From: Tolypothrix campylonemoides VB511288
GTDB lineage: Bacteria > Cyanobacteriota > Cyanobacteriia > Cyanobacteriales > Nostocaceae
DNA: 64,000 nt
Direction of reading: 5' to 3'
Assembly (NCBI GenBank): GCA_000828075.3
Contig: JXCB02000033.1
Location: 753,126-817,125 of the forward strand
Shown in pieces: positions 37,913 through 46,692 of this stretch (the first letter of the stretch is position 1; every line of letters begins with the position of its first letter). The notes under the pieces were generated by a model, which was not told the origin of the DNA, ran no database searches, and saw only the letters and a list, made by a program, of their open reading frames with translations. Position numbers and translations under genes: made by a program.

Positions 37913-38524
37913 TTAACTAAACTCTCAACGCTAACCAGTAAGATTAAAATGGCTGCTTTATAGGACTTACGCATTGACAAAAATCATCAAATATGAGTTT
38001 CGTTTTTCCACTGTAAGGTGGAGAGAAGTCCTGTAGGCGGGCTTCCCAACAAGCGGGAACTTCGGGGCAGTGCTAAGCACTAGCATATAATCTGCACATC
38101 AGTTTATTAGTGTTGATGCCCAGCCTGAAAGGCTGGGCGACGGCTGGATATTTTATTACTGGTAAGTGCCTTAGCATTTGGCGAAGAGCGCTCTCGCTTT
38201 GCCAGTGCTCAAGACTTGATGCAATATACAGGGATTGCTGCGCTCTGTGACCGCAGTGGCAAAAAGGATTGGGTGCATTGGCGCTGGTCAGCCCCTTCGG
38301 GGAAGTCAAAAGTCAAAAGTCAAAAGTCAAAAGTAAGAACCCCATAACCGCGCGTTGGGGGCTTAAGTCAGCGGACGCCGTATTTCTTGCGCCTACTCGA
38401 TGAAATACATTTTTTTCTTTTTTCATAACCGAAGTTGGGGGCTTGTACCTTTTTCTTTCTGGTCATGTCCTTATGTTATGCTGTGTCTTTTTCACCTCAA
38501 TTTTCCATACACAACATCAATAAT
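37913..38524. other. Repeat- and remnant-rich intergenic region
   Basis: Holds a TGGAGAGAAGTCC...GGAACTTCGG block (38022-38065) related to one at 54946, a stem-loop GCCCAGCC/GGCTGGGC (38117-38137), an IS110 transposase remnant (38171-38293), a GTCAAAA heptamer array (38305-38333), and two CGTTGGGGGCTT/AAGTTGGGGGCTT motifs. No intact gene. Confidence 0.65.
38171..38293 (+). pseudogene. IS110-family transposase remnant
   Basis: An internal open stretch of 41 codons reads ERSRFASAQDLMQYTGIAAL then CDRSGKKDWVHWRWSA. This is the Transposase_20 region of IS110 family transposases (usual form YAGIAPVTERSGK..WVHWRW). It has neither start nor end; a heptamer array follows directly. Confidence 0.75.
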
Positions 38525-38863
38525 TCAACTACGATCGAGAGTTGTTTGCTCAAGTTGCTTTAGAGAATGATCCCAATGCCTAGCGTCACTTGCAGCGATC
38601 GCCTCCAGATTCTCAATGCGTTGTTTAAGCTCCTCCAGGGTTTGTGATGGAAATAGAGTCTCATGTCGATGATCACGCAACTTCCTTAAAACCACGATCG
38701 TGCTGGTTGCCGCACCGAACACAATTGTTGCTGGCAAGAAGAGTACTTTCCGATTTTGTCCCTGACCATTGAGCAAGATAGAAATGAAGAGCATCACTGT
38801 TGAATATGCCCAAATCCTAGAAATAATTGTGACGCGAACGTCTCTTTGAGTTGAAATTGTCAC
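38525..38863 (-). CDS. Small membrane protein with C-terminal coiled coil
   Basis: 112 residues: two hydrophobic segments (about 18-32 and 41-60), then a positively charged turn and a helical C-terminus (ETLFPSQTLEELKQRIENLE) with heptad spacing, which could form a coiled coil. Family not recognised. The start is 9 bp after the stop of the upstream membrane protein gene, so the pair is almost certainly an operon and the products may interact in the membrane. Confidence 0.6.
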   Translation of the reverse strand: MTISTQRDVRVTIISRIWAYSTVMLFISILLNGQGQNRKVLFLPATIVFGAATSTIVVLRKLRDHRHETLFPSQTLEELKQRIENLEAIAASDARHWDHSLKQLEQTTLDRS

Positions 38864-38872
38864 AAGTTTCTC

Positions 38873-39295
38873 CTACGATTCAGTGACAGCATCTGACTTG
38901 TTAAACACCTCACGCGATACCCGATGTACAAGGCTTGAAGAAACATAGAATAACGTGAATCCAATCAGCGGATGAAGCACCTCTAAGTGAAGAGGAGTCA
39001 CCAGATGAATGCTGCAAAACTGGAGTCCAAGCAGCACGGGCAGACTCGCGGCGAGCGAGCGAATTTTGTCCGAGAATGGAACAATCAGCGACCCGCCCAG
39101 CAAGACTAACGACAGTCCACTGTACCCTCGCACAAGCCAAACATGCACCGTCCACCAGGCAGGATCATCGAAGTAGGCAACCCCAACGGTTAATACCTGA
39201 GCTATCAGGCAGAGATTAAAAACAATTGAAGTTGCATAAAAACCAATCTGCATCCACTGTGGGGAAGCACGATCTATTTCTGCGTTTGTCATCAT
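38873..39295 (-). CDS. DUF6220-like four-helix membrane protein
   Basis: About 140 residues with four hydrophobic helices. Features: WMQIGFYATSIVFNLCLIAQ, then a periplasmic loop FDDPAWWTVHVWLVRGYSG, then LLGLQFCSIHLV and HPLIGFTLFYVSSSLV, with histidines near helix ends. The layout resembles DUF6220-type integral membrane proteins. I prefer the ATG near 39295 (MMTNAEIDRA) over 39316. First gene of a two-gene unit with the coiled-coil membrane protein. Function unknown; conserved histidines could bind haem or a metal, which is speculation. Confidence 0.65.
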   Translation of the reverse strand: MMTNAEIDRASPQWMQIGFYATSIVFNLCLIAQVLTVGVAYFDDPAWWTVHVWLVRGYSGLSLVLLGGSLIVPFSDKIRSLAASLPVLLGLQFCSIHLVTPLHLEVLHPLIGFTLFYVSSSLVHRVSREVFNKSDAVTES

Positions 39296-39342
39296 GTCGG
39301 ACTGCTTATATAACACTGGACAATTAAGTTAGGACAAGTTAT

Positions 39343-39392
39343 TTTCACAAGAGCCGCGCCCCAGGCGCTCTATAAGGGCGGCTCTTGTGAAA
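39343..39392 (-). terminator. Long perfect hairpin downstream of the DJ-1/PfpI gene
   Basis: TTTCACAAGAGCCGC (39343-39357) and GCGGCTCTTGTGAAA (39378-39392) pair perfectly over 15 bp. It is 30 bp past the stop at 39422 and just upstream of the membrane-protein operon. No T-run, so it may be a repeat that also separates transcripts. Confidence 0.6.
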
Positions 39393-39421
39393 GTAACGGG
39401 TTTCGGTTTAAGTACGTAGCG

Positions 39422-40114
39422 CTATACTGCTTTTGCGAGTTCTAAACCTTTTGCGAGTTCGAAACCTGACTTTTCCTGCATAAATAGGATTGCCTTGTTG
39501 ACCAACTCAGGTCCTGCTTTTTCGGGCGAACCGGCATCAAATGGTGGGGCAGGATCGTACTCAAGTAAGAGTTGAACAATTTTGGCGGTTTCCTCATCGT
39601 AAAGGATACTCGCGATGGTCAGACCAAAATCGATCCCGGCTGTCACACCTCCACCCGTGATGCGATTGCGATCAACAACCACACGCTCGGTTGCAACCTC
39701 AACGCCCAGATTTGCCATCAGTTGTTCGCGCATTCCCCAGTGCGTCGCTGCTCGATAACCCTGTAGCAGACCCGCTTTCGCCAGAAACTCCGACCCGCCA
39801 CACACGGAGGTAATAAACTTGGCAGTGCTGCCTTGTTTTCGGAAAAATTCAACTACCTCTGGATCGTCTACGACTGCCCGCTGTTCTAAGCCGCCGCCGA
39901 CACAAATTACGTCCAAGGGCGGGCAATTTTCAAAGGTGGTATCAGGCAAAATCACCAATCCGTCATCGCCTGTAATGGGGTCTAGCGTTTTCCAGATTCG
40001 ATGAAGTTCGACACCGGGAAGCGCACTAAAAACTTGATGCGGTCCCACTATATCCAGTGAGGTCATGCCGGGATAAAAGACCAAACCAATGATGTACTTT
40101 TGTGAGTCACTCAT
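39422..40114 (-). CDS. DJ-1/PfpI family protein (isonitrile-hydratase-like)
   Basis: 230 residues of the DJ-1/PfpI superfamily. The nucleophile elbow is FITSVCGGSEFLAKAGLL with the reactive cysteine, and ATHWGMREQL with the nearby histidine follows; GLVFYPGMTSLDIVGPHQVF at the N-terminus is typical of the isonitrile hydratase / GATase1-like branch. Likely cytoplasmic hydrolase or hydratase; substrate unknown. Start at 40114 (MSDSQKYIIG) is set by AAGGAG about 10 nt upstream. Single gene ending in a long hairpin. Confidence 0.9.
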   Translation of the reverse strand: MSDSQKYIIGLVFYPGMTSLDIVGPHQVFSALPGVELHRIWKTLDPITGDDGLVILPDTTFENCPPLDVICVGGGLEQRAVVDDPEVVEFFRKQGSTAKFITSVCGGSEFLAKAGLLQGYRAATHWGMREQLMANLGVEVATERVVVDRNRITGGGVTAGIDFGLTIASILYDEETAKIVQLLLEYDPAPPFDAGSPEKAGPELVNKAILFMQEKSGFELAKGLELAKAV

Positions 40115-40210
40115 GAATTCATCTCCTTGTGGTGATTGCAATTGAATCTATCCTTATACTAGGGATAGCAGCCCAGCGCGCCTAGTCCTCGATCGAGTAC
40201 TCTTTTCGCC

Positions 40211-40474
40211 ATGATGACAATGTCCTTGCAGCGTTTATTTGAAGCCATCAATCAGGTGAAAGATGAACCAGATCTGCGATTCGGCGAAGCCGACACTTTG
40301 CGAACGCACTTCGCACCAAAGCAAGAGCGAGTATTTTGCCGCCAAGCGATCAGGAATCTTCTTTTTCGACCAGCTTTGGCGCGAACTATGGCAGATTTGG
40401 CAGGGGATAATGACCTGAAAACCAACCACCTTGCTGAAGCAATTCAGTATCGCACAATCGATAGAATGCAGTAA
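40211..40474 (+). pseudogene. Chimeric fragment ending in a copy of the comM 3' end
   Basis: The last 98 bp (40377-40474) match comM 35914-36011 at 89 positions without gaps, giving ADLAGDNDLKTNHLAEAIQY as in comM. The preceding 55 codons (SLQRLFEAINQVKDEPDLRF) do not belong to comM and are not recognised. It is most likely a decayed second comM-type gene joined to unrelated DNA. Substitutions are mixed, which fits old divergence, yet the frame is still open. Confidence 0.65.
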
Positions 40475-40492
40475 GTTAAGAAAAACCAGATG

Positions 40493-42118
40493 TCAGGGTT
40501 CAACCGAATGATTTGAATTCACTTCGAGTGTTTGGTCATTTTTGGGAGAATTTGTGCCATTATGAGAATGTTTCGGCACCAGTGTCATCAAAGAAATTAG
40601 GGTGAGCTGCATCAGTTCCATGTATGCGTCAATGTCAACCTGATCTGATAGCAGCATATGTCGATACTGCTGCTTAATATAACTGAGCTTTTGTAATGCG
40701 GCTTCTGGATCAGTCTGCAACGTTGCCTGCCATTCATCAAGTAGCAGGAGAGTTTCCATAACAAATTTTTTCCGCTGCTGCTCTAGAAGTCTACGACACT
40801 GATCTGTAAAAGTCTGTGTTTTGTGCCGCAGCTGCTCGTAGACTTCGGTTGTTACGGCACCTTCAACAAACATCAGCCGATGCTCTTGGCTGAGGTCTTC
40901 GATACCATCCAGTGCCTGTTGGGGGTGGTCTGGCAACAGTGACTTGAGTTCATTAATCCGGTTGGCAGTTGTAGTCACCATTTTCTTAGACCGTTGTCTG
41001 TGCCACTGTCGCAACAGTAATCCTACTATGCTGCTAGTGCCCAAAATAAAAACTCCAGCCTGCAAGTCACTGTTACTTTCCCAGTAATGCATCAGCGCCA
41101 TACGGGGATCACCCTGTTCAAACACCTCCTCTGCTGCTGGGTGGATGTAAAACAGCCCTTTTCTCAGTAGATTTTTAGGCTCTTCGTTTTGCAGTGCAGG
41201 ATAGAACGGGGAATAAGTACGGGCAGTAGAGAGAATAGACCAGGTAACCAGTGCAACCTTGTGCTGATTCATGTCAGGGCGAGTTACCAAAACGGTAGGA
41301 GTTGCAAGAGTTAGTAAGTTTCGGTCTGGAATGGGTGGACGCGATGTATAAGTTCCGACAGGTAACTCTGCACTTTGATAGGAACCGGGGTCGAAAACTG
41401 TCAAGTTGTTCACTGATGCAGGTTCGATAGGAAGCAGTCTTAAGTCAGGATTATTGATAAATTGTTGCCTTAAATTTTTACTTGCCCCCAGACTTCCCAC
41501 ATACATAACTGCATCCACCTGTCGAAGTTTCAGTTTCCTGAATGCTTCATCAAAACTAGAGTTATCTGGTTGAACAGTTATGTTATCTGCTTTCAGCAAT
41601 CGGTCAGCAGTGAAGCTCATCCCGCTACCGGGAGTACCAACAGCAACTTGCTTTCCTTGAAGGTCAGCAAACGTTTTTAAGCCAGAATCTTTACGGGTAA
41701 TAATGTGGACATATTCGTTTGCTAGAATCGCCACTGCTTTGACTTGTCCAGAGCGCATTGCCTCATTGGCAACATCCAACTGTACTATTGCAAAATCGAC
41801 TTGGCGATTCAGCAAGCGTTTTAAGTTTTCCTGAGAGCCTTGGGATTCGATATTTTTAACAGAGAGTTTTACCGTATCCTTGGTAGATTTATCAATTTGC
41901 TCACTCAAGCGATTGTAGTAACTACCAGTGATGCCACTAGAGAGAGTGACGCTACTTGGCTGTGAACTGCAACTACTCAAAGTTAATATGGCTCCCCCTG
42001 CTAAACCATTAAGCAAAAGGACAACACCTTTCGGACGATGGAAAAATTGAGCACACTTTGATATAATATTTTTCGGTAGATTTGCCCAGGTTCGCTTGCT
42101 AGATAATTCCGATATCAT
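40493..42118 (-). CDS. TAXI-family TRAP transporter solute-binding protein with membrane anchor and cytoplasmic tail
   Basis: 541 residues. The N-terminus is long and basic, then hydrophobic to ILTLSSCSS, where C50 is a lipoprotein-like cysteine. Residues 55-340 are a TAXI solute-binding domain (SSGITGSYYNRLSEQI, VDFAIVQLDVANEAM, LQGKQVAVGTPGSGMSF). After it, a membrane helix (about 364-384, GVFILGTSSIVGLLLRQWH) leads into a 150-residue helical, glutamine-rich tail. No DctQM permease genes are nearby, so it may act as a receptor rather than a transporter part. The gene ends 18 bp from the comM fragment; upstream is a repeat-rich spacer. Confidence 0.88.
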   Translation of the reverse strand: MISELSSKRTWANLPKNIISKCAQFFHRPKGVVLLLNGLAGGAILTLSSCSSQPSSVTLSSGITGSYYNRLSEQIDKSTKDTVKLSVKNIESQGSQENLKRLLNRQVDFAIVQLDVANEAMRSGQVKAVAILANEYVHIITRKDSGLKTFADLQGKQVAVGTPGSGMSFTADRLLKADNITVQPDNSSFDEAFRKLKLRQVDAVMYVGSLGASKNLRQQFINNPDLRLLPIEPASVNNLTVFDPGSYQSAELPVGTYTSRPPIPDRNLLTLATPTVLVTRPDMNQHKVALVTWSILSTARTYSPFYPALQNEEPKNLLRKGLFYIHPAAEEVFEQGDPRMALMHYWESNSDLQAGVFILGTSSIVGLLLRQWHRQRSKKMVTTTANRINELKSLLPDHPQQALDGIEDLSQEHRLMFVEGAVTTEVYEQLRHKTQTFTDQCRRLLEQQRKKFVMETLLLLDEWQATLQTDPEAALQKLSYIKQQYRHMLLSDQVDIDAYMELMQLTLISLMTLVPKHSHNGTNSPKNDQTLEVNSNHSVEP

Positions 42119-42667
42119 CTCATTTAGTAGCCTTTATGGCTTTGTTATCTTGAAAGAATTTTATAGATAAAGACCACCCTGTCAAAATCATTCTCTTCAA
42201 GTCTTCTTCACTTTCATTTATTGAGATTACGCCAAAGGTTAACAGGCTGCAACATTAATTAATAATTTCAGTAGGCAGTAAAATGTTTTTACTGAAAGCA
42301 TCCCTACGAACGCAAATCGTCCTGCAAAGACAGCGCACGCTACCCGTTAGCGTTAGCTCCTCCGCAGGAGGCACGAGACTACACAAGCGAAGTCCGCAAG
42401 ACAAGAACTAATTACAGCCTGCTCCTGCCAGGCTTTGTTTGTGTAGCTCCAGGGTTATAGTCTGAACGCTCTTTGCGTGCCCCTTATACCATTTCACTTT
42501 AAGGTTAGAACATGGTCGGCAGCAGCTTAGCTGGGGGCTGGGGGAAAGAATTACAGACCAATTATTTGTATCAGATATTTTTTCGTGAAATGGTATTAGG
42601 GCAGGGTAATTTGCACATTTGGGATGCTCCCATTCATCTGTCAATCAATAACGTCCTTTATTTGTTT
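42119..42667. other. Intergenic region, repeat debris
   Basis: Contains a GCTCCTCCGCAGGAGGCACGAG palindrome (about 42355-42376) of the type also seen near 26740 and short direct repeats of ATTTCACTTTAAGG-like sequence. I see no gene; the frame at 42408 has no supporting features. Confidence 0.45.
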
Positions 42668-43450
42668 CTAAGCTTTCAATAAAGATTGTCCCCCATCAAT
42701 CCAAACTTCGGTACCAGTAATGTGGCTAGAAGCATCTGATGCTAAAAAGAGAACTAATTGTGCGACTTGCTCAGATGTTCCTGGTTTACCATCAGTTAAA
42801 GGAATTTCTCCTTCAGGAAACTCAACAGGTTCTTGAACGCTTTCTAAATCACGTCTTTGGGTATTTTCGTCAATATTTGTTTCAATAGCACCAGGACAAA
42901 TAACGTTAACACGAATGCGGTGTTCAGCTAGCTCCAAAGCCACCATTTTTGTGAAAGCTACTTGTGCCGCTTTTGTGCAAGAATATGCAGTAGCACCAGT
43001 GTTGCTAAAGGTACGCGTACCGTTGATAGATGAGGTGATAATCACAGAACCGCCCTGCTTTTTCAAATAAGGCACAGCGTATTTTACTGTGAGAAATGTT
43101 CCTTTTAAATTGACATTGATTGTTTTATCCCACTCTTCGGGTGCCAATTCCTCGATAGGTGCCCATACGCCATTAATACCGGCGTTAGCAAACACAATAT
43201 CCAAGCGTCCCCACTTATCTACAACTTGTTGGGTTGCTTGTTGCATTTCTTCTGGATGTGAGATATCGGCAACTAGCGGTATTGCTTCACCATCATCATT
43301 CTGAATTTCGGCAACAGTGTCTTCTAGTTCCTCCTTTGTTCGCCCCAAAGCAGCAACTTTTGCACCTTGTTTTGCAAACAATTTTGCTGTTGCTTTAGCT
43401 ATACCTGAGCCTGCTCCTGTGATTAAAGCTACTTTACCTGCTAGTTGCAT
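42668..43450 (-). CDS. Short-chain dehydrogenase/reductase (SDR)
   Basis: A 260-residue classical SDR, an NAD(P)-dependent oxidoreductase. Cofactor motif VALITGAGSGIAKATA, NAG motif VFANAGINGVW, catalytic serine in IITSSINGTRTF, and the YXXXK pair in AYSCTKAAQVAF are all present, with WIDGGQSLLKA at the end. The glycine-arginine turn (ALGRTKEEL) after the second strand suggests NADP preference, which is inference. Divergent from a PucR-type regulator about 380 bp away, which could control it. Substrate unknown; glucose-dehydrogenase-like relatives are common in this family. Confidence 0.93.
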   Translation of the reverse strand: MQLAGKVALITGAGSGIAKATAKLFAKQGAKVAALGRTKEELEDTVAEIQNDDGEAIPLVADISHPEEMQQATQQVVDKWGRLDIVFANAGINGVWAPIEELAPEEWDKTINVNLKGTFLTVKYAVPYLKKQGGSVIITSSINGTRTFSNTGATAYSCTKAAQVAFTKMVALELAEHRIRVNVICPGAIETNIDENTQRRDLESVQEPVEFPEGEIPLTDGKPGTSEQVAQLVLFLASDASSHITGTEVWIDGGQSLLKA

Positions 43451-43832
43451 AAATAAATATTTTTATTGTTTTAACTATTATTTTTTTAACTAATACCGTT
43501 TCTATATGAAGATGCATAGAAAGAACCCCACCGCCTGCGGCACCTCCCCAAGGCATCGGAGAGGTTAGGAGGGGTAAAAATAATGTGCAGCTTTACAAAA
43601 AATTGGTATAACACTTGTTTAACATAAACTTGAGTTTTGATTCATACCGCTACTGGCAGAAAGATTTTCTCTATCTAATTGCATAAATCATTAGGCAGAG
43701 GACAAGCAATACTGTGTGATTTAAAATACTCTTTAACTTGTCTGTCGTAAGAGTGATGACGCTACCGTGATGTCTCTTCGATACTGCTTTCGATATGACA
43801 GCAATTGCAGTTCCGTTGGACATAAAAAATAA
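43451..43832. other. Divergent control region of SDR and PucR-type genes
   Basis: 380 bp with AT-rich patches and one CCTCCCCAAGG...GAGGTTAGGAGGGG inverted pair at about 43540-43577. No gene seen. Likely carries both promoters. Confidence 0.4.
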
Positions 43833-45071
43833 ATGACAGCTTTATTAACTACCACTGCACAATTTGAGCGAGTTGCCAAAATAGTGGCGCAAAGGGTGGC
43901 GCAGCTATTGTGCGCGGCAGTTTTTGTAATTGACCAACATTCAATAGCAATTGCCAGTAGCGATCGCAAGCTTGTTGGGCTTTCCTTCAACCATATCTGT
44001 GGACAAGTCACTTTTGATTACCTGCGAGTGCCGATTAATTTTGATACACAAGTAGGTGAAGTGATTATTGGCAAACCTGACAATGGTGAGGAAATTTCTC
44101 CTCGCTTAGCACAGGTCATCGTGGAACTGGTAGTTAATCAAACAGCAGTCATTGATGCTTTGCCTAACCAACATCAATTAAAGAATAAGTTTATTTACGA
44201 CTTACTTAACGGTTTAATAGATGACGAGGCAACTGTCCAACACCATAGTAAACTTTTAGGGTTAGATTTAACACCGCCGCGTGCAGTGATTTTAATTGAT
44301 GCTGCCGATTACATTTTAGGAAATGGAGTTTCTGATCAAGACTTGGAGAATATCTCAACATCACTGCGTCCCCGCGTCGCCACCTCCTCTTCAGCAGAGG
44401 CGCAAATGCGGCGACGGGCTACTTTAGTCATTGGCAGTGTCGTCAGCTTTTTCCATCTGCCTAACGATACAATTTGCGCTTATCTCGGTGATGGCGAGGT
44501 GGCTGTGCTTAAAGCAAGCGATACAAAAAACTTGAGGAGTTGGGCAAATCGTGGCGATGTTCCAGACCAGTGCAGTTCTTCTTGGGCAAATCTCACAGCG
44601 CTCAAACGGGCAGCGGAGGCTTTATTATCAAGGTTGCGGGGTGATACCAACGCATCAATTAGCATTGGCATTGGTCGCTATCATCCAGGAGTGCGCGGGC
44701 TTGCCCAATCATACCAAGATGCACGAGCAGCTTTGTCTTTGGGGTGCCGGTTTCGCGATCGCAATCAAGTACATTGCCTAGATAGACTGGGAATTGCAGC
44801 TTTTATTGGGGTTGCGGATGAGCAGACAAAAATCGAATTGGCAACATATCTATTGAGTCCTCTCAACCACGAACCGGAATTGCTCACAACTTTAGATACA
44901 TTCTTTTCTGAAGACTGCTGTCCCTCTTCTACAGCAAGTCGGTTGTCGATTCACCGGAATACTCTGAGTTACCGATTAGATAAGATTACTTCGCTCACTG
45001 GACTTGAGCCACGCCGTTTTGATGATGCAGTGCAGATTCGTTTGGCTTTGCTGATGCGAAGACTGCGGTGA
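43833..45071 (+). CDS. PucR/CdaR-family transcriptional regulator
   Basis: 412 residues. The N-terminal third is a sensor-like domain of about 120 residues, the middle resembles the GGDEF-like CdaR domain (SISIGIGRYHPGVRGLAQSY, then ARAALSLG), and the C-terminus is the PucR helix-turn-helix (ASRLSIHRNTLSYRLDKITS). Members sense small metabolites such as purines, sugar acids or amino acids and usually activate nearby operons. The divergent SDR gene is the obvious candidate target. No ribosome-binding site is obvious, but the domain layout supports this start. Confidence 0.88.
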   Translation: MTALLTTTAQFERVAKIVAQRVAQLLCAAVFVIDQHSIAIASSDRKLVGLSFNHICGQVTFDYLRVPINFDTQVGEVIIGKPDNGEEISPRLAQVIVELVVNQTAVIDALPNQHQLKNKFIYDLLNGLIDDEATVQHHSKLLGLDLTPPRAVILIDAADYILGNGVSDQDLENISTSLRPRVATSSSAEAQMRRRATLVIGSVVSFFHLPNDTICAYLGDGEVAVLKASDTKNLRSWANRGDVPDQCSSSWANLTALKRAAEALLSRLRGDTNASISIGIGRYHPGVRGLAQSYQDARAALSLGCRFRDRNQVHCLDRLGIAAFIGVADEQTKIELATYLLSPLNHEPELLTTLDTFFSEDCCPSSTASRLSIHRNTLSYRLDKITSLTGLEPRRFDDAVQIRLALLMRRLR

Positions 45072-45264
45072 TTGCTAATATAACTTTTTGTAACAAGTTT
45101 TCAAGCTCGCCCCCTAATACTCGGCTGCGATGTTATGATGAGAGGTGAGAATTAATTCGGCGACTTCGTTTGTTTTTAGTATTGATAGGCTTTTTCCTTT
45201 TGGTATTTACAGGCTCCTCTCCGAAATCTAAATCTCTACACACTTATGATTTTGGAGATAATCT

Positions 45265-45564
45265 ATGTCACTTTATGTAGGTAACCTCTCTTACGAAGTT
45301 ACACAAGATGATCTGAATGCTGTTTTTGCAGAATATGGTTCTGTAAGACGTATTCAGCTACCTACTGACCGTGAAACAGGTCGTCTGCGCGGCTTTGGTT
45401 TTGTGGAAATGGGTACAGAAGCTGAAGAATCAGCTGCCATTGAAGCTCTTGATGGTGCTGAATGGATGGGTCGTGACCTTAAAGTGAATAAGGCTAAACC
45501 CAGGGAAGATAGAGGTTCGTTTAGTGGTAACCGAGGCAACAACAGCTTCCGTAACCGCTACTAA
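45265..45564 (+). CDS. Cyanobacterial RRM RNA-binding protein (Rbp)
   Basis: 99 residues: one RRM domain with RNP2 (LYVGNL) and RNP1 (RGFGFVEM) and a short glycine/arginine/asparagine-rich tail (SGNRGNNSFRNRY). Such proteins are cold-induced RNA chaperones in cyanobacteria. TGGAGATAATCT precedes the ATG. A long 5' leader (from about 45100) would be expected for cold control, but is not proved. A strong terminator follows. The gene is monocistronic. Confidence 0.95.
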   Translation: MSLYVGNLSYEVTQDDLNAVFAEYGSVRRIQLPTDRETGRLRGFGFVEMGTEAEESAAIEALDGAEWMGRDLKVNKAKPREDRGSFSGNRGNNSFRNRY

Positions 45565-45606
45565 GCGAAATAGACTAAACCCTATTGCTCTTAAATAACT
45601 TCTTTT

Positions 45607-45644
45607 GAACCCACCCAGATTCCCATCTGGGTGGGTTCGTTTTT
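45607..45644 (+). terminator. Rho-independent terminator of the RRM gene
   Basis: GAACCCACCCAGAT / ATCTGGGTGGGTTC, a perfect 14-bp stem with TCCC loop, followed by GTTTTT. Confidence 0.92.
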
Positions 45645-45739
45645 GCCAACAAATCCCTTCTTAATGTTGCATTTTTTTTAATCTGTTACATGACTTTACA
45701 AATGTAACTGTTACAACACAATAATTTGGAGTACTACCC

Positions 45740-45919
45740 ATGTCAAACAGCCGGAAAACTACACCTTTGGTATCAGATGAACGCAATGTTTGGCGCTGGG
45801 GCTTGACTCCTGAGAGCGAAATTTGGAATGGTCGTTTTGCAATGATTGGCTTTTTATCTGTTGTGTTACTTGAAGTGTTTTCTGGTCAAGGGTTTCTTCA
45901 TTTCTGGGGCATTTTCTAG
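45740..45919 (+). CDS. High-light-inducible protein (Hlip), 59 residues
   Basis: Easily missed because of its length. ATG at 45740, GGAG 8 nt upstream, stop at 45917-45919. The single membrane helix carries the chlorophyll-binding motif ESEIWNGRFAMIGFLSVVLL (ExxNGRxAMxGF), identical in pattern to cyanobacterial Hlip/Scp proteins; the N-terminus has WRWGLTPESE as usual. These small thylakoid proteins bind chlorophyll and carotenoid, protect photosystem II assembly intermediates and are induced by strong light. Own terminator at 45988. High-light psbA lies elsewhere in the window. Confidence 0.95.
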   Translation: MSNSRKTTPLVSDERNVWRWGLTPESEIWNGRFAMIGFLSVVLLEVFSGQGFLHFWGIF

Positions 45920-45987
45920 ATTTCGTTTCTAGATTGAGGGTGATTTGCATCAAGGTTCCATCCGCCTTTCGTTCATACTTTTCTATT

Positions 45988-46023
45988 AAAAATCACCGAT
46001 AGCTATCGGTGATTTTTAATTTT
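45988..46023 (+). terminator. Terminator of the Hlip gene
   Basis: AAAAATCACCGATAG / CTATCGGTGATTTTT, a perfect stem followed by AATTTTTT; its A-run on the other side lets it work in both directions, also for the minus-strand gene at 46072. Confidence 0.9.
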
Positions 46024-46071
46024 TTGAATATCAAGTAATCTTTTTTACAGTTGAAGATTTGGACGTAATTG

Positions 46072-46281
46072 TTAGCTTACCAAATCAACCAAAGCGTCCC
46101 ATCGGAACCGGACTACGCGTGAGACTGATTTGCGATAATGCTCAGTAGTGAATACTGATAGTGTGATACTTGTCTGACCAGGGTCTAAGATACCTTTCAC
46201 AGTGCATTTCTGCATCCTATTGTTGCAGTAGGCAACGATGCGATCGCCAACCTGGATATCCAACGCTTTAATTTTCAACAA
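46072..46281 (-). CDS. Small conserved-looking beta-rich protein
   Basis: 69 residues, basic, with the pattern of a small beta barrel: IKALDIQVGDRIVAYCNNRM, then QKCTVKGILDPGQTSITLSV, then SRVVRFRWDALVDLV. It looks like a KOW/Hint-like or SH3-type fold, but I do not recognise a named family. I believe close relatives exist in other filamentous cyanobacteria (not searched). Convergent with the Hlip gene and sharing its bidirectional terminator. Confidence 0.6.
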   Translation of the reverse strand: MLKIKALDIQVGDRIVAYCNNRMQKCTVKGILDPGQTSITLSVFTTEHYRKSVSRVVRFRWDALVDLVS

Positions 46282-46692
46282 CGACTTAACCTCATAAAAG
46301 GATTCTTGGCTCAGCTAGCTGCATTCAGCTTTGCCTACTTATCTACATAAATCACTAAATAGATATTTCTTCCTTGGTATTATCGGCAGGTTATCCTGCT
46401 CTGAATTTCCCTCTACCCAAAGGAAAGAAAAATATATTGCTACATTTTACTAGCCTTACTCATAATAACACATAGGAAAAAGCTTGCATCAAACTTTATA
46501 TTTTATTGTCAAGTTACTTTATACCTAAAATCTTTTTAAATGTAATTTCAGCTAAAATCTTTATGAGTGAGTTTGATTCCAAAAATTATTTCGCAACCTA
46601 AAAGCTTATTTATTTTTTTCTTAATTCCTAAGAGAGAAGGCAGTCCTTTGAGTCCAAATCCAACATAGACTTATTAGGATAAGGACTTAAGT
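46282..46692. other. Divergent intergenic region before recQ
   Basis: AT-rich, about 410 bp, with no gene or repeat that I can support; promoters for both flanking genes are expected. Confidence 0.4.

Noticed and set aside
40493-42118. A complete TRAP transporter operon
   Set aside because: Only the binding protein is present; no DctQ or DctM membrane subunit lies on either side.
42408-42644. Minus-strand frame of 78 residues upstream of the TAXI protein gene
   Set aside because: No ribosome-binding site, no domain, repeat-derived composition.
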